64,000 nucleotides of DNA from Cardiocondyla obscurior (GCF_019399895.1 NC_091878.1:2108001-2172000), one strand, 5' to 3'; positions 36,656 through 49,599 are shown, counted from the stretch's first letter. Program-made: numbers and translations. The notes: generated by a model from the sequence alone, not told the origin.

Positions 36656-39600
36656 CCATCGCTCCCGTAATGAAGGATCCTGATAAGAAGGGACGAGAGA
36701 ACGGAGCTCGGAAAAAGAAGACCCATTCCGGGCTCGAGTACAACCCCTGTCGCGAGGAGACGGAATTCGGGTCGAGTAATTCTGAAGAATTCATCTCTTT
36801 TTCTTTCTCTCGTTTGCCGCTAATAGAAAAAGCAGGATCACCAATCCAGCCGACGACTTTGAAAAAAAAAAGAGGAAAAAAAAATTAGTCCGATCGCATA
36901 AAGAAGATCTTTGTAAGAAGTTCCGGGGGGAAAAAAAGAACGTTTTAGAGATTTACTCGGGATGATCTCGCGAATTCTCGTCACCGTCTCAAATTAGTCC
37001 TCTTTTTCCTCTTTATTTTCGATGCTCTTGGCCCGGGGATATTAAAACTTATCGTATATATACGCGCGAAGCGCGTGCACAGCGGTGGACGCGTTCGAGG
37101 AAAGACGGCGGAGGAAAGTTTTGAGGAAACGACTTGTGCTAACGAGTTACTCGAAAAACCCGCGGGATCGATATCGATCGTATACCGCGGTGGCGAGCAA
37201 GAACCGAGTAATTTAGTCTGCTTAAGCGGGAGAGTATGTACTTTCGGTCTTCCCTTCGTGAAAACTCGCCAACTTTGGGTGACTGCGAGCCCCGGGTACG
37301 AGAGTTTAACGCTAAATACGAGTATTCGTCCGAAACTCCGTGGCGAGTACCCGTCGGTCAAGTGTTCGTCGAATTAAATGCCGAACGCGGCAGCCGAGGA
37401 GACTTCTCACGACGTTCGTGACGAAGATCTCCACGATCTAGCGATCGAACTTGTTCCCTCCCGCGAACGGCTAGGCTCATGCGAACGAGCGATTCAACTT
37501 GGATGTTTAAAATCGAGAAAATCCAGCGTCCCCGTGTTTTTGCTGAAAAGTTAAAAAAGCTACGCGCGGAGAGGGTGTTTTTTTTTTGTTTTTGTCTTTT
37601 TTTTTTTTTTATTATCCGCTCGTTGTAATTTATATCGTGTATTACCGGTACGCTCACCCGTATTAAATATACGCGCGTATTAAACACGACCGGCATATTT
37701 CCCTTCCTGAGAGAGGAAATAATATTAAAATAATTTCGTTGCGGATATATTCCCCGGCTAATTACGCGCGCGGGACGCCTCTATCCCATCTACATAATGA
37801 CATGCACAAAATGGAAATATCGAGCCGCTATGAAATCAATTATTGTTGATAATATTAATCACCAATTGTGCTTGACGTCACTATCCGACTACACCTGTCT
37901 TTGATATAATTACTCGGGCGTGCGCGGTGTTACGCAACGTAGCGGTGGATTCCTTGAAGGGAATGTCATAATGAAACTCCTACGTTTAAGGTAAATAACT
38001 TCGAAGCGGCGAAATATTACACAGCCATCGCGGCATTCGGAAGCTACTTTAAATAGTTACCGTGCTCCCTTCTCCGTTACGTGCAATCTCCCGGCGCTAT
38101 TAATTTGCCCGATCCTTCGACGTCATCGGCAGGCGACTTTGAAAAATAGCGAGGATTTATTTCTGCCGAAACGCGAAACACGTTTCGGCGATAATGAATA
38201 AAACATAGGTACCCACCACTATACGCGCTCGCATATTCATTGCACGCGTGAAACATATTAGTCGGTAACAATAATTTTTTTACCATTTGCATACGCGCGG
38301 GCGCGCGCCCGTTCGTTTGGCGTTAAAATACAGATTGTGAGACACACGGTTTTCGCAAATTCGGCGTGATCGGCGAATCGAATTATTCGAGACGGTGAAT
38401 TCCGATGTCCCGTTTACAATCGTCCTGATGAAACGCCGCATCAAATAGCCACGTTTGTTACTAATTGCGCGCTTTGAACATACGAGCGTACTCTTGCATT
38501 TCCGCATTCATTTACATTCATGCGTCATTAATTTCGACGCCCCGCGTCGAAAATCACCGCGCCGGTGACAAACGTCAGCCATTTCTCGCGCGATGACGAT
38601 CAATTACAATAATATTTCATAGACTTTTTTTTTTTCCCCGCGGGGCGGGCCGAGGGAGTGAAAGGCGACGAGTTAAAAATCCGCCGTTAACGAACTCCGT
38701 GGGAGCCACGTGTCTCTTTGTCAACGCGTAAATTTCGCCACTTCGTCCCGACTTTTTATCCGCAAGCAGTAAAGATAAACTATAAAAAGGGACGTCGCTC
38801 GCGTTGGTCTTTGACGGGACCCTTCGCGCGTCTCTCTGTGCGCTCACGTGCGGAGCACTTTGTCGCGAGCGCAACTTCCCGCGGTGTAATACTAACCGCC
38901 GGTGTTTACCACAATACCGTTATATTATATAAGTCCCGTGAAAGCCGGCGTGAACTTCCGCGAGGCGCGCCTCCGCACGCGGCACGGTATGTTTTTAGGG
39001 GGAGTTTGGCATCGGCAAACTCAATTCGAGTTTATGTTCCTTGTGTGCAAAGTGCTTGCAGGGAAGTTACGACGCACGAAAATACGCCGTTATGAGAGTC
39101 CTAAAGCTATCCTTTCTTTTTTCTTTTTTTTTTTTTTTTTGAGGTAGAGTATATACGCAACGCTGTTCGCTCAACGTTTTCTTACGCGCGCGTTAAAACG
39201 CGCCTCGCTCACCCCGACGCGTCTCGAAACGCTTTCCTTCCGCGACTTGAATTTACTTATTTGCGAAATTGGCGCCGTGTCTTATCGACCTGAACGCTCG
39301 CGCCTGTTAAACCGTATATCTTACCTCCGAAATATTCGCTCGGTCGTTTCTCCCGGCTCGTTGGAATAAATTATCAGTTTCCGGCGCGTCAATCAATCTT
39401 ACGCTCCGGCAATTATACGAGATGTATATCCCTCAACGAAATCCGAAGATCTGGAGCGCGCGATTATGGAATGAAATTGTTGCACAAAAAGATTTCGCCG
39501 CGCGGTGCTCTTAATGCAGAGTACACACAATTTTGTCGTTTGAAAATCCGAGGCTGATCGCGGAGTAAAAGCCGAGACGCCGCCGCGCCCCTAAGTTTAC

Positions 39601-39950
39601 AGATCGTTTATTTCGCAGATGAGCTAGCAAACAAATACATCGGCGAGCTGCGTGCACGCAGAAACGGCTTCCGGCCGACGGTCTCGAGAGCGAAATTGTG
39701 AGTTATAGGACGTGAGCGAAAAAGCAGCATTTACCGCAGTCGTTTACGTGGAAGGCAGGCAAGCCAGCGTTCGGAGAGCGCGCTCTCGCAAATAGTGCTC
39801 CGCATTGATTTATCACCGACCGAAAAAGATGGGTTTGAGGTCTCGCGCGCGCGCGCTCAGCGGGGAAAGGGATGGGAAGGGTGGCCCGGGCTTTGCCGAG
39901 AGAAACCGGAATGCCCGGAGCGGAATGAAGGTGAGTGCTAAACTCCCGAA

Positions 39951-40005
39951 GGGGTGGCGACCCCGCCGTTTGCGAAGGGTCGCAAGAGTGACAAAACGCC
40001 ACCCC
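39951..40005. repeat. Inverted repeat with internal stem (possible hairpin)
   Basis: GGGGTGGCG (39951-39959) is the exact reverse complement of CGCCACCCC (39997-40005). Inside it TTGCGA (39970-39975) pairs with TCGCAA (39980-39985) across an AGGG loop. A transcript of either strand could fold into a two-stem hairpin of about 55 bases. Confidence 0.6.
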
Positions 40006-41256
40006 CTCCGGACAAGACCGCGGCGATCCGTCACTTGGCTGCGGGCCAATCGGGGGCGAGGGCACTTCCTTGTTTTCGTCCTTGCGACTTCGACGTCTGA
40101 TTGCAAATTACATCCCTACGTCCGGGCCCCGCCGTCCCATCGCGGCGATCTTACGGGATCGCGGTGATTTTCGCAGGGCTCAAACCTTGATCCGTCGCCG
40201 CAGCATCCTGGGCGACGTCGGGGGAGGGGGCTGTTTGTCATGGCGCATTAAAGTGCCAGGACTCGATCCTACGATTTTCAAGGGATGCGAGGAAGTACTT
40301 AACCCCTTGTCCGGCGGAGACTCGGCTACCATCGGACCGCGCAATCTCTGCACGACCGGCGCTTCTTTTTGCGCGAAACACGTTTCGTATAGACGAAGAA
40401 CTGGAATATGGTAATACGCGAGCGGAATACGCGTCGTTAATCCTGAAGTTATTTTATCCCGCGAGCTCGGTTCGACGTACCAGTTGAATGTTGCATGTTA
40501 ACCGTGATTCCTGTTGTTGCGTCTACCGGCAGCTCGGCTTTAAACTTATCGAACGCAACGAGCCCCATGCGCTATCGCGGTGCATTTAGCACGGCACGCG
40601 GAGAAGGGCTGCCTGATCCTGCATCCCTGTTTATGTTAAGTGTACGCGACGTGTTACATCTGCGAAACTTAGAACTATGCAACTACGGCGCTCATCCCAC
40701 GATAAGGATCCGCGCATTGTCTCCTACACATCGCATCGATAACTCTGCGCTTGCCGAGACGATTTTTTCTCCTCTCCGAAGCCTCGACGATATTTTTTTC
40801 GCAGCCCGCGGCGCCTTCGAATCACGCGTTTCTTTCGCCAAGTGAATCTAATACTTCCCGGGGAAAACGCGGCGCGCTCGCGACGTTACAGGCAAAGGAC
40901 CGACTGTGAGAAGAGAAGGAGCGGCGAAAAGAAACAGAGCGGAGGAAAGTGCGGAGATATATCGCGGAAATCGCGCTCCCGCGACCTCGCTCACCCTCGT
41001 TGCTCGTCCCGCGCGGAATTATCTGGCAAATTGACTCCGAAGGGGCGCGCGAGGTAGAGAATCGTCCCCGCCGTTGTACTCCGGGAGTTTGAGTCGAGCC
41101 GGCCCGGTTTATTTACATAACGCACCGTCGAAACGTCGACGATCGAGAGATCGACATTACGATGGTCCCGGCGCGCGATGTAGCGCGCGATGTCCCCTTT
41201 ACCGCGCATTTGCATACAAGCATACGCCCGGCAAACAACATGCGCGCGCGCGCGGT

Positions 41257-41338
41257 GCACTCGAATGCATTAACCCCCCGGGTCCCAACCGAAGGGACAC
41301 GCCGACGACGTCTCCAGACTCTCGCTCCGTATTTGCAT
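41257..41338. promoter_or_regulatory. Duplicated element, copy A (possible regulatory block)
   Basis: This copy contains GCACTCGAATGCATTA (41257-41272), GACGACGTCTC (41304-41314) and ATTTGCAT (41331-41338). The same three motifs occur in the same order about 2.4 kb away (copy B). The octamer ATTTGCAT is the classic POU-domain binding site. A regulatory role is inference. Confidence 0.45.
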
Positions 41339-43657
41339 TCACCGATGTGCCCGCTGTTTGTTCCTCCATCCATCCGGGGGAGGAAAAGCCGAGACCCGGG
41401 GGAAGGGAAGAAGGGAGATAAGGGGATGCGCCCCGGCGATGCCGAGTGCACGGTTGACGTTTCTCTCCGCATCTTACCACCCTTTTCGAAACTTTCGTCG
41501 CGTTTATTCTGTATTTACGTGCCTTTGTTGCAGGCACCCGGGCGGTATCGAAGGATTTTTATTGTCAATAGTCTGTAAAATAAACGACGCGCGGCGTAAA
41601 AGCGTGCGGAAATTTTTTTTACGGAGACTCGCTTTCCTCTCTCTCTCTCTTTCTGTCTCCCGGCGCTTTTTAAACTAACGCGCGAACAGTCCGGCTGGCG
41701 ACTTAAAAAAAAAAATTTTTTCTTTGACGGAAAATTCAACGCGCGCGCACATTAAATGTTACGTTTTATCTTGCTGTTTGCATTCGACGTTGTATCGCTT
41801 AATTCCACCGCAATGTTTGCTCGCGCGCTTTCCCGCGAATATCTCGGACGGGAAAATCAAATTCGTTTTGTTCATTTTCGCTTACTTTGAAAGATGTATG
41901 TATTTAGCGAACGAACATCGACCAGACACAGCGAACATTCATCACTCGAGTCACCATCACAATTAACTAATTATCGTTAAATTTTTGGCTGAAGAAAACA
42001 TTATTTCCAAGACGAATGCATCCCGTTTTTCGCGTTTATTTTTTTAATGACAAAAAAGTCTCGTTTCGAAGATCCGTATTATAAAATTCACCGGATCAAT
42101 GTGTTAACAACCGCGCGGGATCGAAGTTAAGGCGAATATTTGTTCATTTAACAACCGATTGGTCTGGCTGGAGTTTACGGGATGAAATTAACCCCACAGT
42201 TAGCCAATTAAACGTAAAGGTACTCCACCTAAACTCCGCTCGATGCTTCACAACCAAGTTCGAGTCAGCTCTTATTATTTCAACCTACGAAACTTTAACA
42301 CTGTGCATATATGTAATATTATGCATGTCGGCCGCGCTTCTACCTCTGAATTTACGTAACCGTCATCTAGCGCTCACGGAGCTTTACTAAACACAGCGTA
42401 AGCCATATTAGAAGTTTCGCGCTGCAGAAGGGACGCGCGACGTCTTTATCATGAGCGCCAGCGTGCGATATGATGAAAAAAAATAAAAAATAAAAAAATA
42501 AAAAATTAAATTTGCGTTTGAAATACTCAAGGAAGATAGATTAAAAAAAAGGAAAGATAAGGGGATACCATAGGACTCACACTCGGCGTTACTTTCTATA
42601 TTAAATAAATAACGAAAGACCTCGCTGTGCCGACAGATCCTGGACACCGAGCCGGGAGCATCTCAGTCAATTCACGCCGCTAAAGTCATTTATTCCGCAC
42701 ATGATTATCATGATGGATTCGCAGGAGCTTTAACTGGGAATTAGATATTACGCTGCCGGATAGAGGTCGAGGCTTTCCATAAATGGGACGCGATTCGAGC
42801 TCGGTATGTGTGCCGTATATATTTGCATGCAACCGGTAAACGTAGATAAATTACCTGCGAGCGAGAGTAATGTGTCGATCCGGCTTGTACACCGGGATCC
42901 GCCGCGAAATCTCTCCAGTGTACTTTGCATTCGTTAATGAGCGCGGTTTGCATAATTGCCTTGCCGGGAGTACTTCGGCGAGAGGGAGAGAGGGGGAATT
43001 TATCGAATTGTCTTTGACGGGGCGAGTCTTACCTGATTTAGAACGCGGGCGGGGAGGCCGGGGATCGATTCCGCGCGTGCGACCGAAATACGCTCGCGCG
43101 CCGCTTACGCAGCTTGCGTAATTATTCTCGCTTGACGTCTGTAACCGCGGTAATGTCTTTAATGCAGCGTTACATTATATTATGCGTGAGACACATTGGC
43201 AGCTCCGTGAGCACGGCGAGCGGGAGGAAAGGCGGCGGGTGGGCTTGACAATTATCATTTATATTTCAGCGTATCTCTCCCCTCGCCCGCGGAGTAGTAT
43301 AATGGAAGCGTTCGGGAACAAAAGAACCTCCCGCACAATGGTGGATGTTTATTTGGACTTTCGGAGCTTAACAATGCGAGCTTGCATTATTACTTGCGTC
43401 GCACGTTCGGACATTTGCGCTGGTATTATTATGTATCGCGTTACACCGCGGCGGTATCGCGGCGCGTCTCGTTTCCCGAATCTCTCGGTTTTTCGATGCA
43501 CCCCCGCCGGCGTCCATCTGTTGTCTCGAGCCGCGCGCACCCGTTATCGTTAAATCGGGCCGGCAATAATGAAGTCAAACGATGTTGTCGCAATTTTGCA
43601 TAAAGGCGGCGGCTTACACGTCGCCGGGAGTTCGTCGAACTTGCGTTGCTCCCCGTC

Positions 43658-43748
43658 GCACTCGAATGCATTAGGCGGGCTTAAAGTTGAGACGACGGGA
43701 CGACGTCTCGTTGCATTTGCATTTACTGCAGTCCGCACGCATTTGCAT
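43658..43748. promoter_or_regulatory. Duplicated element, copy B (possible regulatory block)
   Basis: This copy contains GCACTCGAATGCATTA (43658-43673), GACGACGTCTC (43699-43709), and ATTTGCAT twice (43715-43722 and 43741-43748). The order and orientation match copy A, but the spacers differ in length (25 against 31 bases, then 5 against 16). No open frame explains the shared sequence. Confidence 0.45.
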
Positions 43749-46194
43749 TTAGTTACGGATCATTGCCGCGCGAGCGCGGAAAAAAGAAAAAACAAAAATA
43801 TATCAGTCGAACGCGCGTAGGAAGGTGCGTTCGCTGTCAACGCACGATCGACAATTGATCCCGCGATCGATCAATCACGGGAACGAAGAGGAAAGCTTTC
43901 TCCTCGGCGAACAATGCGCGCCATTGTCTCGCGATGGGTAAAAAGAATGCCGGGTTGCACACCGCGGCATTGTTTTACCGCAAATAATCCCGCGTTACAA
44001 GGAGTACATTTACAACGGGGCTGAACGGGGGATATTAATGAATCGAATCGCGAGAAGACGTAACGTAACCGACGAGCTTTTGTGTCGCGCGCGGCAGCAT
44101 TTTATCGCCAACATTTTTCCTATCCGCCGTAAGTCCGTTACTCGGCTCAAACTCTCGAAAAATATTCGACGAGGTGCGCGCCGAGCACTCGTTCGATCCG
44201 CGATAAAATAGCTCGTGCAAACTATGCGAGCGATAACGCGATCGTTCGGGGACGAGAGGAAATTGAAAAAAAAAGGGGGAACAAAGAAGAAAAATGAAAG
44301 AAACAGCGCCGCGCGAAGGTACTTTTTATTAATCATTTGTACACTATTACTCCTACACTTTCGCGTAATTCTCGCCGTACGCGGAAAATGCGATTTTCGC
44401 AGAATCGTAATCGATTTTAAGCGGCGGTACGGGAAAGAGCTTTTTGCCGTGGAAGCCGGTCTCGTAATCCCCTCATCTCGTCGCTTTAACGTAGACGAGT
44501 TACATCAGAAAAATCTCTAGCCCGCGCGCCTATTTTCACCGCTCGAGACGCATAATTACGACGGCCGAGACGCGCAGCGGAACTTCCGGAAGAGGGGCCG
44601 CCGCTTTTTCGAAAGTACGTTCGCCACGCGCGCGGGGAGAGAGAGAAAAAGAGAGAGAGAGAACTTACCGCGGCCCGGCTTTGACGCTGGTGGAACGAAA
44701 TGAATCTCATTAAAATCGCGCTGCTCCCCATCCGGCGCTGACGCGTTTTACGACCTTCCGGGGTGCGACGACCGAGCGAAAGGACAGGTTCGAGGCGAGA
44801 GGGCGAAACGGGGCAGGGATACGAAGAGAGGTACGGTGGGCGGCCGCGGAAGGAATCGTTAATTAACTCCGTCACGGTGAAAAGAAATCTCGCGCCGGTT
44901 AGCCGGACGCGCCGAGGCGAATCCAGAGGATTCGTCCGATCCGTTTGGCAAATGTCACCGGTGGAGCTTAAACGTTCGCATAAATGAACCCGGTCCGCGG
45001 ACCCGCGGGCGAGAGGAGTCCTCCGTCTCGCGTAGGTTGAAGTAGGTTTGTCAAGTTAGATTGGTTAACTCCGGATTATCCCGCCCTTCTCCATTAATTA
45101 AGCTCGTTTATTATTGCCGCAAGAACGAGTTTATCCGAAACGGAATGTTCCTCGAGTCTTTCGAAGCGTGGCTTAAGGCGGGGCGCGCCGCGCCTTATCT
45201 TTGTGATCTTTGTTAACGGCGTCTATTAATGTTTCCCCGCGATTTATGTAATAGCTCCGCCGAAGGAATATAGGGCTAAATGTAAAAGTGTGATGCTCGC
45301 GCGATGTTCAAATTGAAATGTTACCGAGAAGGGTAGTTCTCTGCCTCTTCTTGTTGCTTCCGTAATTTTGTAGATCTCGGCAAGACCGTCTTTAAAGCTT
45401 TGAGTTTTCATAGTGATAGAGATTGATAAAATAGAAGCAAAAAAGAAAAAAAAACAGAACGCGAAGAAAATGTCGATTGCAGCCAAAGTGACAAGCTCGG
45501 GTGTCGGTGTGCAAACGGATGCTAATGCTCCAAAACTTCCCGGCATTTAGCAGCGATTGTCACCCCCCGTCTTTGTTGAAGGCGGTAAACATTGGCTTGT
45601 TTGACGGAACGACGGAAAACTTGCGAACCCTTGGAAAGAATCATCGCCTCGCCATGCCAAGGGGCGAAACGGAATCCGAGAGAAGGGGCTCTCCTTCGAG
45701 TTTCACCCGTTATTTTCTTCTTTCCCTCTGCCACTTTCGAGGCACCCTCCTCTCCCCTTGAGCTTCCCAGAGCACATCTGTCGCGCTATTTATTCCTTTT
45801 TGCTTTCGTCGTTTCGCCGACCGGCATTCATTGTCCAGTCGCGAACTTTTCGAGCTCTCGTGCCTCGACCCCACGCGCGAGAATGAGAAAAGACGAGGAA
45901 GCTTTCAGGGGAGGACTCGCTGGCGAGTCAGGCGGACAGGAAAACAAAAGCCGGACAGGAGAGAATCGAAGTGAGAAAGAGAGAGAGAGAACGTAAGAAA
46001 GATTGATCGTGGGAGTTTCAGGGAATGCAGAAACACCGCGTTTTTTTTTTTTCCCCCCGTTTTCCCCTCGAAATATCTGTACTCGGTGAACGCACGACAA
46101 TATTTGTGATTGCCGACAATTGCCGGTCGCGAGGGAAGTGTTTTCAGGACAAATATTGAATATTGAGCAAGACAGATTGACTAAAATCGCGGGG

Positions 46195-46198
<4 letters not shown>

Positions 46199-46226
<28 letters not shown>
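46199..46226. repeat. Poly-T run (T28)
   Basis: Uninterrupted T28, the longest T run I noticed in the window. Confidence 0.9.
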
Positions 46227-47292
46227 GTTTTCGAAAACAGCCGTGAAAGGTCAATTCACTTGTGCCCCGGTTTCACGGGCCGATCTCTTCGCGGGCGTGC
46301 TTTCGGGCGCGGCGCGTGCGTTGCGTTGAAATGCGGGCTAAAAAATATTTCACGTTTAACGCGCGATATTTTATATTCCATTAGGATGGCAGGTCCGTTT
46401 CCCCATCGCCGCGAGTGCGTATCAAATATTTCTCGCGCGAAATAACTTGGTGCGCGAGGTCGTAAAGCGCGCGGTGGATTTTCCGAGTGGCGTTGCTGCG
46501 CGTTATCACTCGCCGGGTTACGGCTGGCCGCGATTCGTCAAGAAGGCTGATCGAGGATTCTTTCCCGGCCTTTTCCCTCTCGTTCGACATGTAACGCGAA
46601 GAGGCTTCTCTCGCAATTTCACTCCGTACATCGGTACGATATGAATTATTCTCGCGTTATTCAATTCCGAGACGTAATACATATTTAACGCCTCCGCCTC
46701 CCTCCCCCTCCCTCTCCAATCCTATTTTACCGTCTCGTAGGACACGCCGTATAAATTATTCACGTGTGGAACCCGTTTTTGAGCCCGTTCTCGCCGTCGC
46801 TGGCCGCTTGTAAGAAGAAAGAATGCATATGCATACGCACGCACCGCCAACAATGTTATTCCTTTTCTCGCTGCTTTTCCGCGCCGAACCCCGTATTTAT
46901 ATTCCGTACGTATAGGTATTACAGCTCGATTATGTACACACCCGCGTACGCGTGTGCAACGCTGACGTGAATACTGCGTCGGCTTTAGGGGCTATCGTAA
47001 CGGATGGCTGTTCGAGGTATCAAAAAATAAAGAGACGAGACAAATCGCGTGTCGCGCCCGGTCGCGATAAATCACATACCAGATACACGCGACATTTTTT
47101 TTTGCTCAATCCTATTTAATCTCTCCTCTCTCTTTCTTTTTTTTTTAATTTATGCATCAAAATTTGTTTTTACCCACAAATGCCGCGTGAAATTTATGTA
47201 AGATCGTTCCGACTTGATTTCCGTTCAACCAATTTTCCGTGACATGCAGAATTTAGACCTTTCTAGACTGAAACTCCTTTCAGAGCGCGTAT

Positions 47293-47309
47293 AAAAAAAA
47301 AAAAAAAAA
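47293..47309. repeat. Poly-A run (A17)
   Basis: Uninterrupted A17 in otherwise unique sequence. Confidence 0.9.
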
Positions 47310-49059
47310 TTCGGGACACGAGATTTTACTCGGCGCACCCAACGAGAGCTTTACAACCGCCGCTGGTCGAATGTGCATCATATATATACCAGCGCACACA
47401 TGGGTAAACACGCCTGCACGTATTCAATGCACGCCGGTTGAAGGGTGTATCGAACTCGCCTTTACCTCCCCTGCGATTTTCTATTCGGTGAGAGCCGCCC
47501 GTCGTTTCTCCAACCGCTCCTTTCGGGATCCCGCTTCTTTCTTTACGCGAGTTATTATCATGAAGTTTCGTTCCCGGTTAAATATTCCGTCGGCGGAGCA
47601 CCCTCGGTGCGTTCCCGCGATCCCGCAAGAGATATGTATATTCGCGCAGGCAGCGGAAAGCGCCATTACCGCGTTTTAGCGATCTCACGAAGTCACGGGG
47701 GGGGGGAGGAGGGAAGGGCACCGGTTGTTCTCGGGAATGCCAAAGCCGGCCTTCTCCCTTTTTCTATCGGTTCGATTACTTGCCGATCCGGAAATCTGAT
47801 GCGGCTTATCTCGGTATCCGTCGAATCCATCGGGCCGGCAGCGGGAAAACACGTTTACAATCACGCTAGCCCGGGTAAAGCCCCCGAGCTTGCGGACCCG
47901 ATCGAGTCTACATTTTCCACGTTCAATTTGCGAAAGGCAATGGTTTACCGCTTTGGGCTCTTTAATAATTCATGCCAAGCTCGCGAATACAAATTATCCT
48001 TTACCGGCCGTGAGGAAGCGATGGGAAGTCCGACATTGGCATGAAAAAAAGGACCCGACGTTTCTCGATTACGAGAAGAACGACCCCGAAATCTTAACTC
48101 TGAATCTTATTCTTTTTTTTTTTCTCCCTTCCCGTCTGTCGTACGATTTTCTCTTTCCGAATCTAATAAATTCTCCATGTCTTCTCGGCTCGCTCGCCGG
48201 CACCGTGCCGTCCATCGTTTGTGACTGCACCCAAGTCTTCAGCCCTCGCTTGGGTGCTAGAAGACACGGATGATTTTCGCCCGGCACTTTACCACGATCA
48301 ATGAATACACGACGAGGTACCTCAATTCGAAAGAACACTTAATAAAAAAAAAAATTCTTTCTACGATCTTGAACACTGATTCTTCCCTCTTTGTGACCGC
48401 ATGAAAGCGGACTTTAGAATACCAGAGTACAATGCCGAACAACGAAACTGCATCAACATTTAGTCGTTTTATTTCCCGCCTTTCCGCTACTCCCCGCGAT
48501 ATTATTTCAATAAGTTTCTAAGACAAAGTAAGAGCCCCGGATTTTTCGTATATCTCCCAGAGACACTTCAATCCTCCCGTTCAATTCCGCGCAATATCGG
48601 CCGTCATGTTACACGGTGCCTCGAATTGGTGTGCGAGCGTTCCCCGACCATCTCGCGGGAATAGCGCGAGAAATCGCGGGTATCTGAACGGTCACGAAAC
48701 GCAATCTGGCTCCGCAGCCGGATCGCGCGGCGTCTTTAACTTCCCGTTTTACCTTCGCGTTTCCTGGCCGCGCGACGGCCGGAGTCGATCAATTTTATCT
48801 TCGGTCCCGGCCCGAGAGACGATTGTCGGGGGGCCGCGCGCAAGCAATCGTCGTTGGTTAGCCGGCGAATTTAGTTCCCGCCGTGCTTTTGTGCCGGCAC
48901 CTCTTGGGATATAAAGGAAGATCTTATCTCTCTTACCGCCCTCTTACCGGCGCCCACCTCGCGCCGCTATTCCGTCGCCGATCAATGAATTCGTGATGAG
49001 ACGGGTCTGCGATCGTAGCCGGACCGGGAGCTTCGAGAAATCACAACGGGCGAAGATCT

Positions 49060-49081
49060 TCGTGCCGGCGCGCCGGCACGA
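49060..49081. repeat. 22-base perfect GC-rich palindrome
   Basis: The core CGTGCCGGCGCGCCGGCACG (49061-49080) is its own reverse complement, and the flanking T and A extend it to 22 bases. It lies about 440 bases upstream of the putative exon at 49523. Confidence 0.95.
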
Positions 49082-49522
49082 TGCAATCGATAACGTCCGC
49101 ACACGATTTCCTACCTTCAATAGGTCGAACTCCTCCAAGGAGCTCTTGGGGGGAATCGAACCGGAGTGCCCCTTCAATCTTCTCGTAATATCATTAACAC
49201 GCGTATGTGTTCGATATCGTTTCGCCGCGGGCCTCCCCTTCGCATAATCTACCGAGATTCTCGGCGCCAATTACGTCACTACCCCATGTCTCATCTCGCG
49301 TTGATAATATTCTCCATTTGAAGTCACGCTCTTCCTGCGCTAAAGAAAACCCTTCGCATAATTTTTTTCCGTATCTATTTTTTTTTTTTCTTTTTTTTAC
49401 ATGAATTTCTTAAACGGGAGTGTTGCACAGTATCGCGCCAAAGACAGTGTTCAAAGATTAGTTTACGCAGTTGTATAATTTACCAGGTCGGAAATTTTCG
49501 CGAGTGTCCAGTACGCGGGAGG

Positions 49523-49599
49523 ATGGCTCGACACGTTCTAGCTGAGAGGAGGACCAGATCCGGCAAAAGAGTATCATGCATCGGCGGAGCAACTTTTAA
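49523..49599 (+). other. Putative exon of an unidentified plus-strand gene (5' part)
   Basis: This exon ends at the donor TTTTAA|GTAAGA, followed by a 133-base AT-rich intron (49600-49732) typical of short insect introns, then a strong acceptor. The left boundary is unknown. I give the ATG at 49523, which has A at -3 and G at +4. From it the frame reads MARHVLAERRTRSGKRVSCI, then GGATF, and crosses the junction without a stop. Basic residues dominate and I recognise no family. The exon may instead be untranslated or read in another frame. Confidence 0.35.

Larger units (their letters stand above)
35151..49522. other. Long stretch without a recognised gene
   Basis: CpG-rich sequence between AP-1 mu and the putative exons near 49.5 kb. 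Open frames of up to about 200 codons (for example 47445-48044) are long only because GC-rich DNA has few stop codons. They lack recognisable domains, and the one I checked (47445-48044) starts at GTG. Notable contents, listed separately, are the GCGCC repeat, a possible hairpin near 39.95 kb, a duplicated element with ATTTGCAT sites (41.2-43.8 kb), and homopolymers at 46199-46226 and 47293-47309. Either intergenic DNA or a very long intron is possible. Confidence 0.6.

Noticed and set aside
39139..39165. let-7-like seed (TGAGGTAG)
   Set aside because: The match ends after the seed, and no complementary arm for a precursor hairpin is visible nearby.
47445..48044. Open frame of 199 codons on the plus strand
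   Set aside because: It starts at GTG, has no early ATG, shows no domain or splice context, and the opposite strand is open as well. GC-rich DNA has few stop codons, so such frames are expected.
49146..49170. tRNA T-arm-like sequence (GGTTCGATTCC) on the minus strand
   Set aside because: The T stem does not pair fully and no matching acceptor, D or anticodon arms are present upstream.
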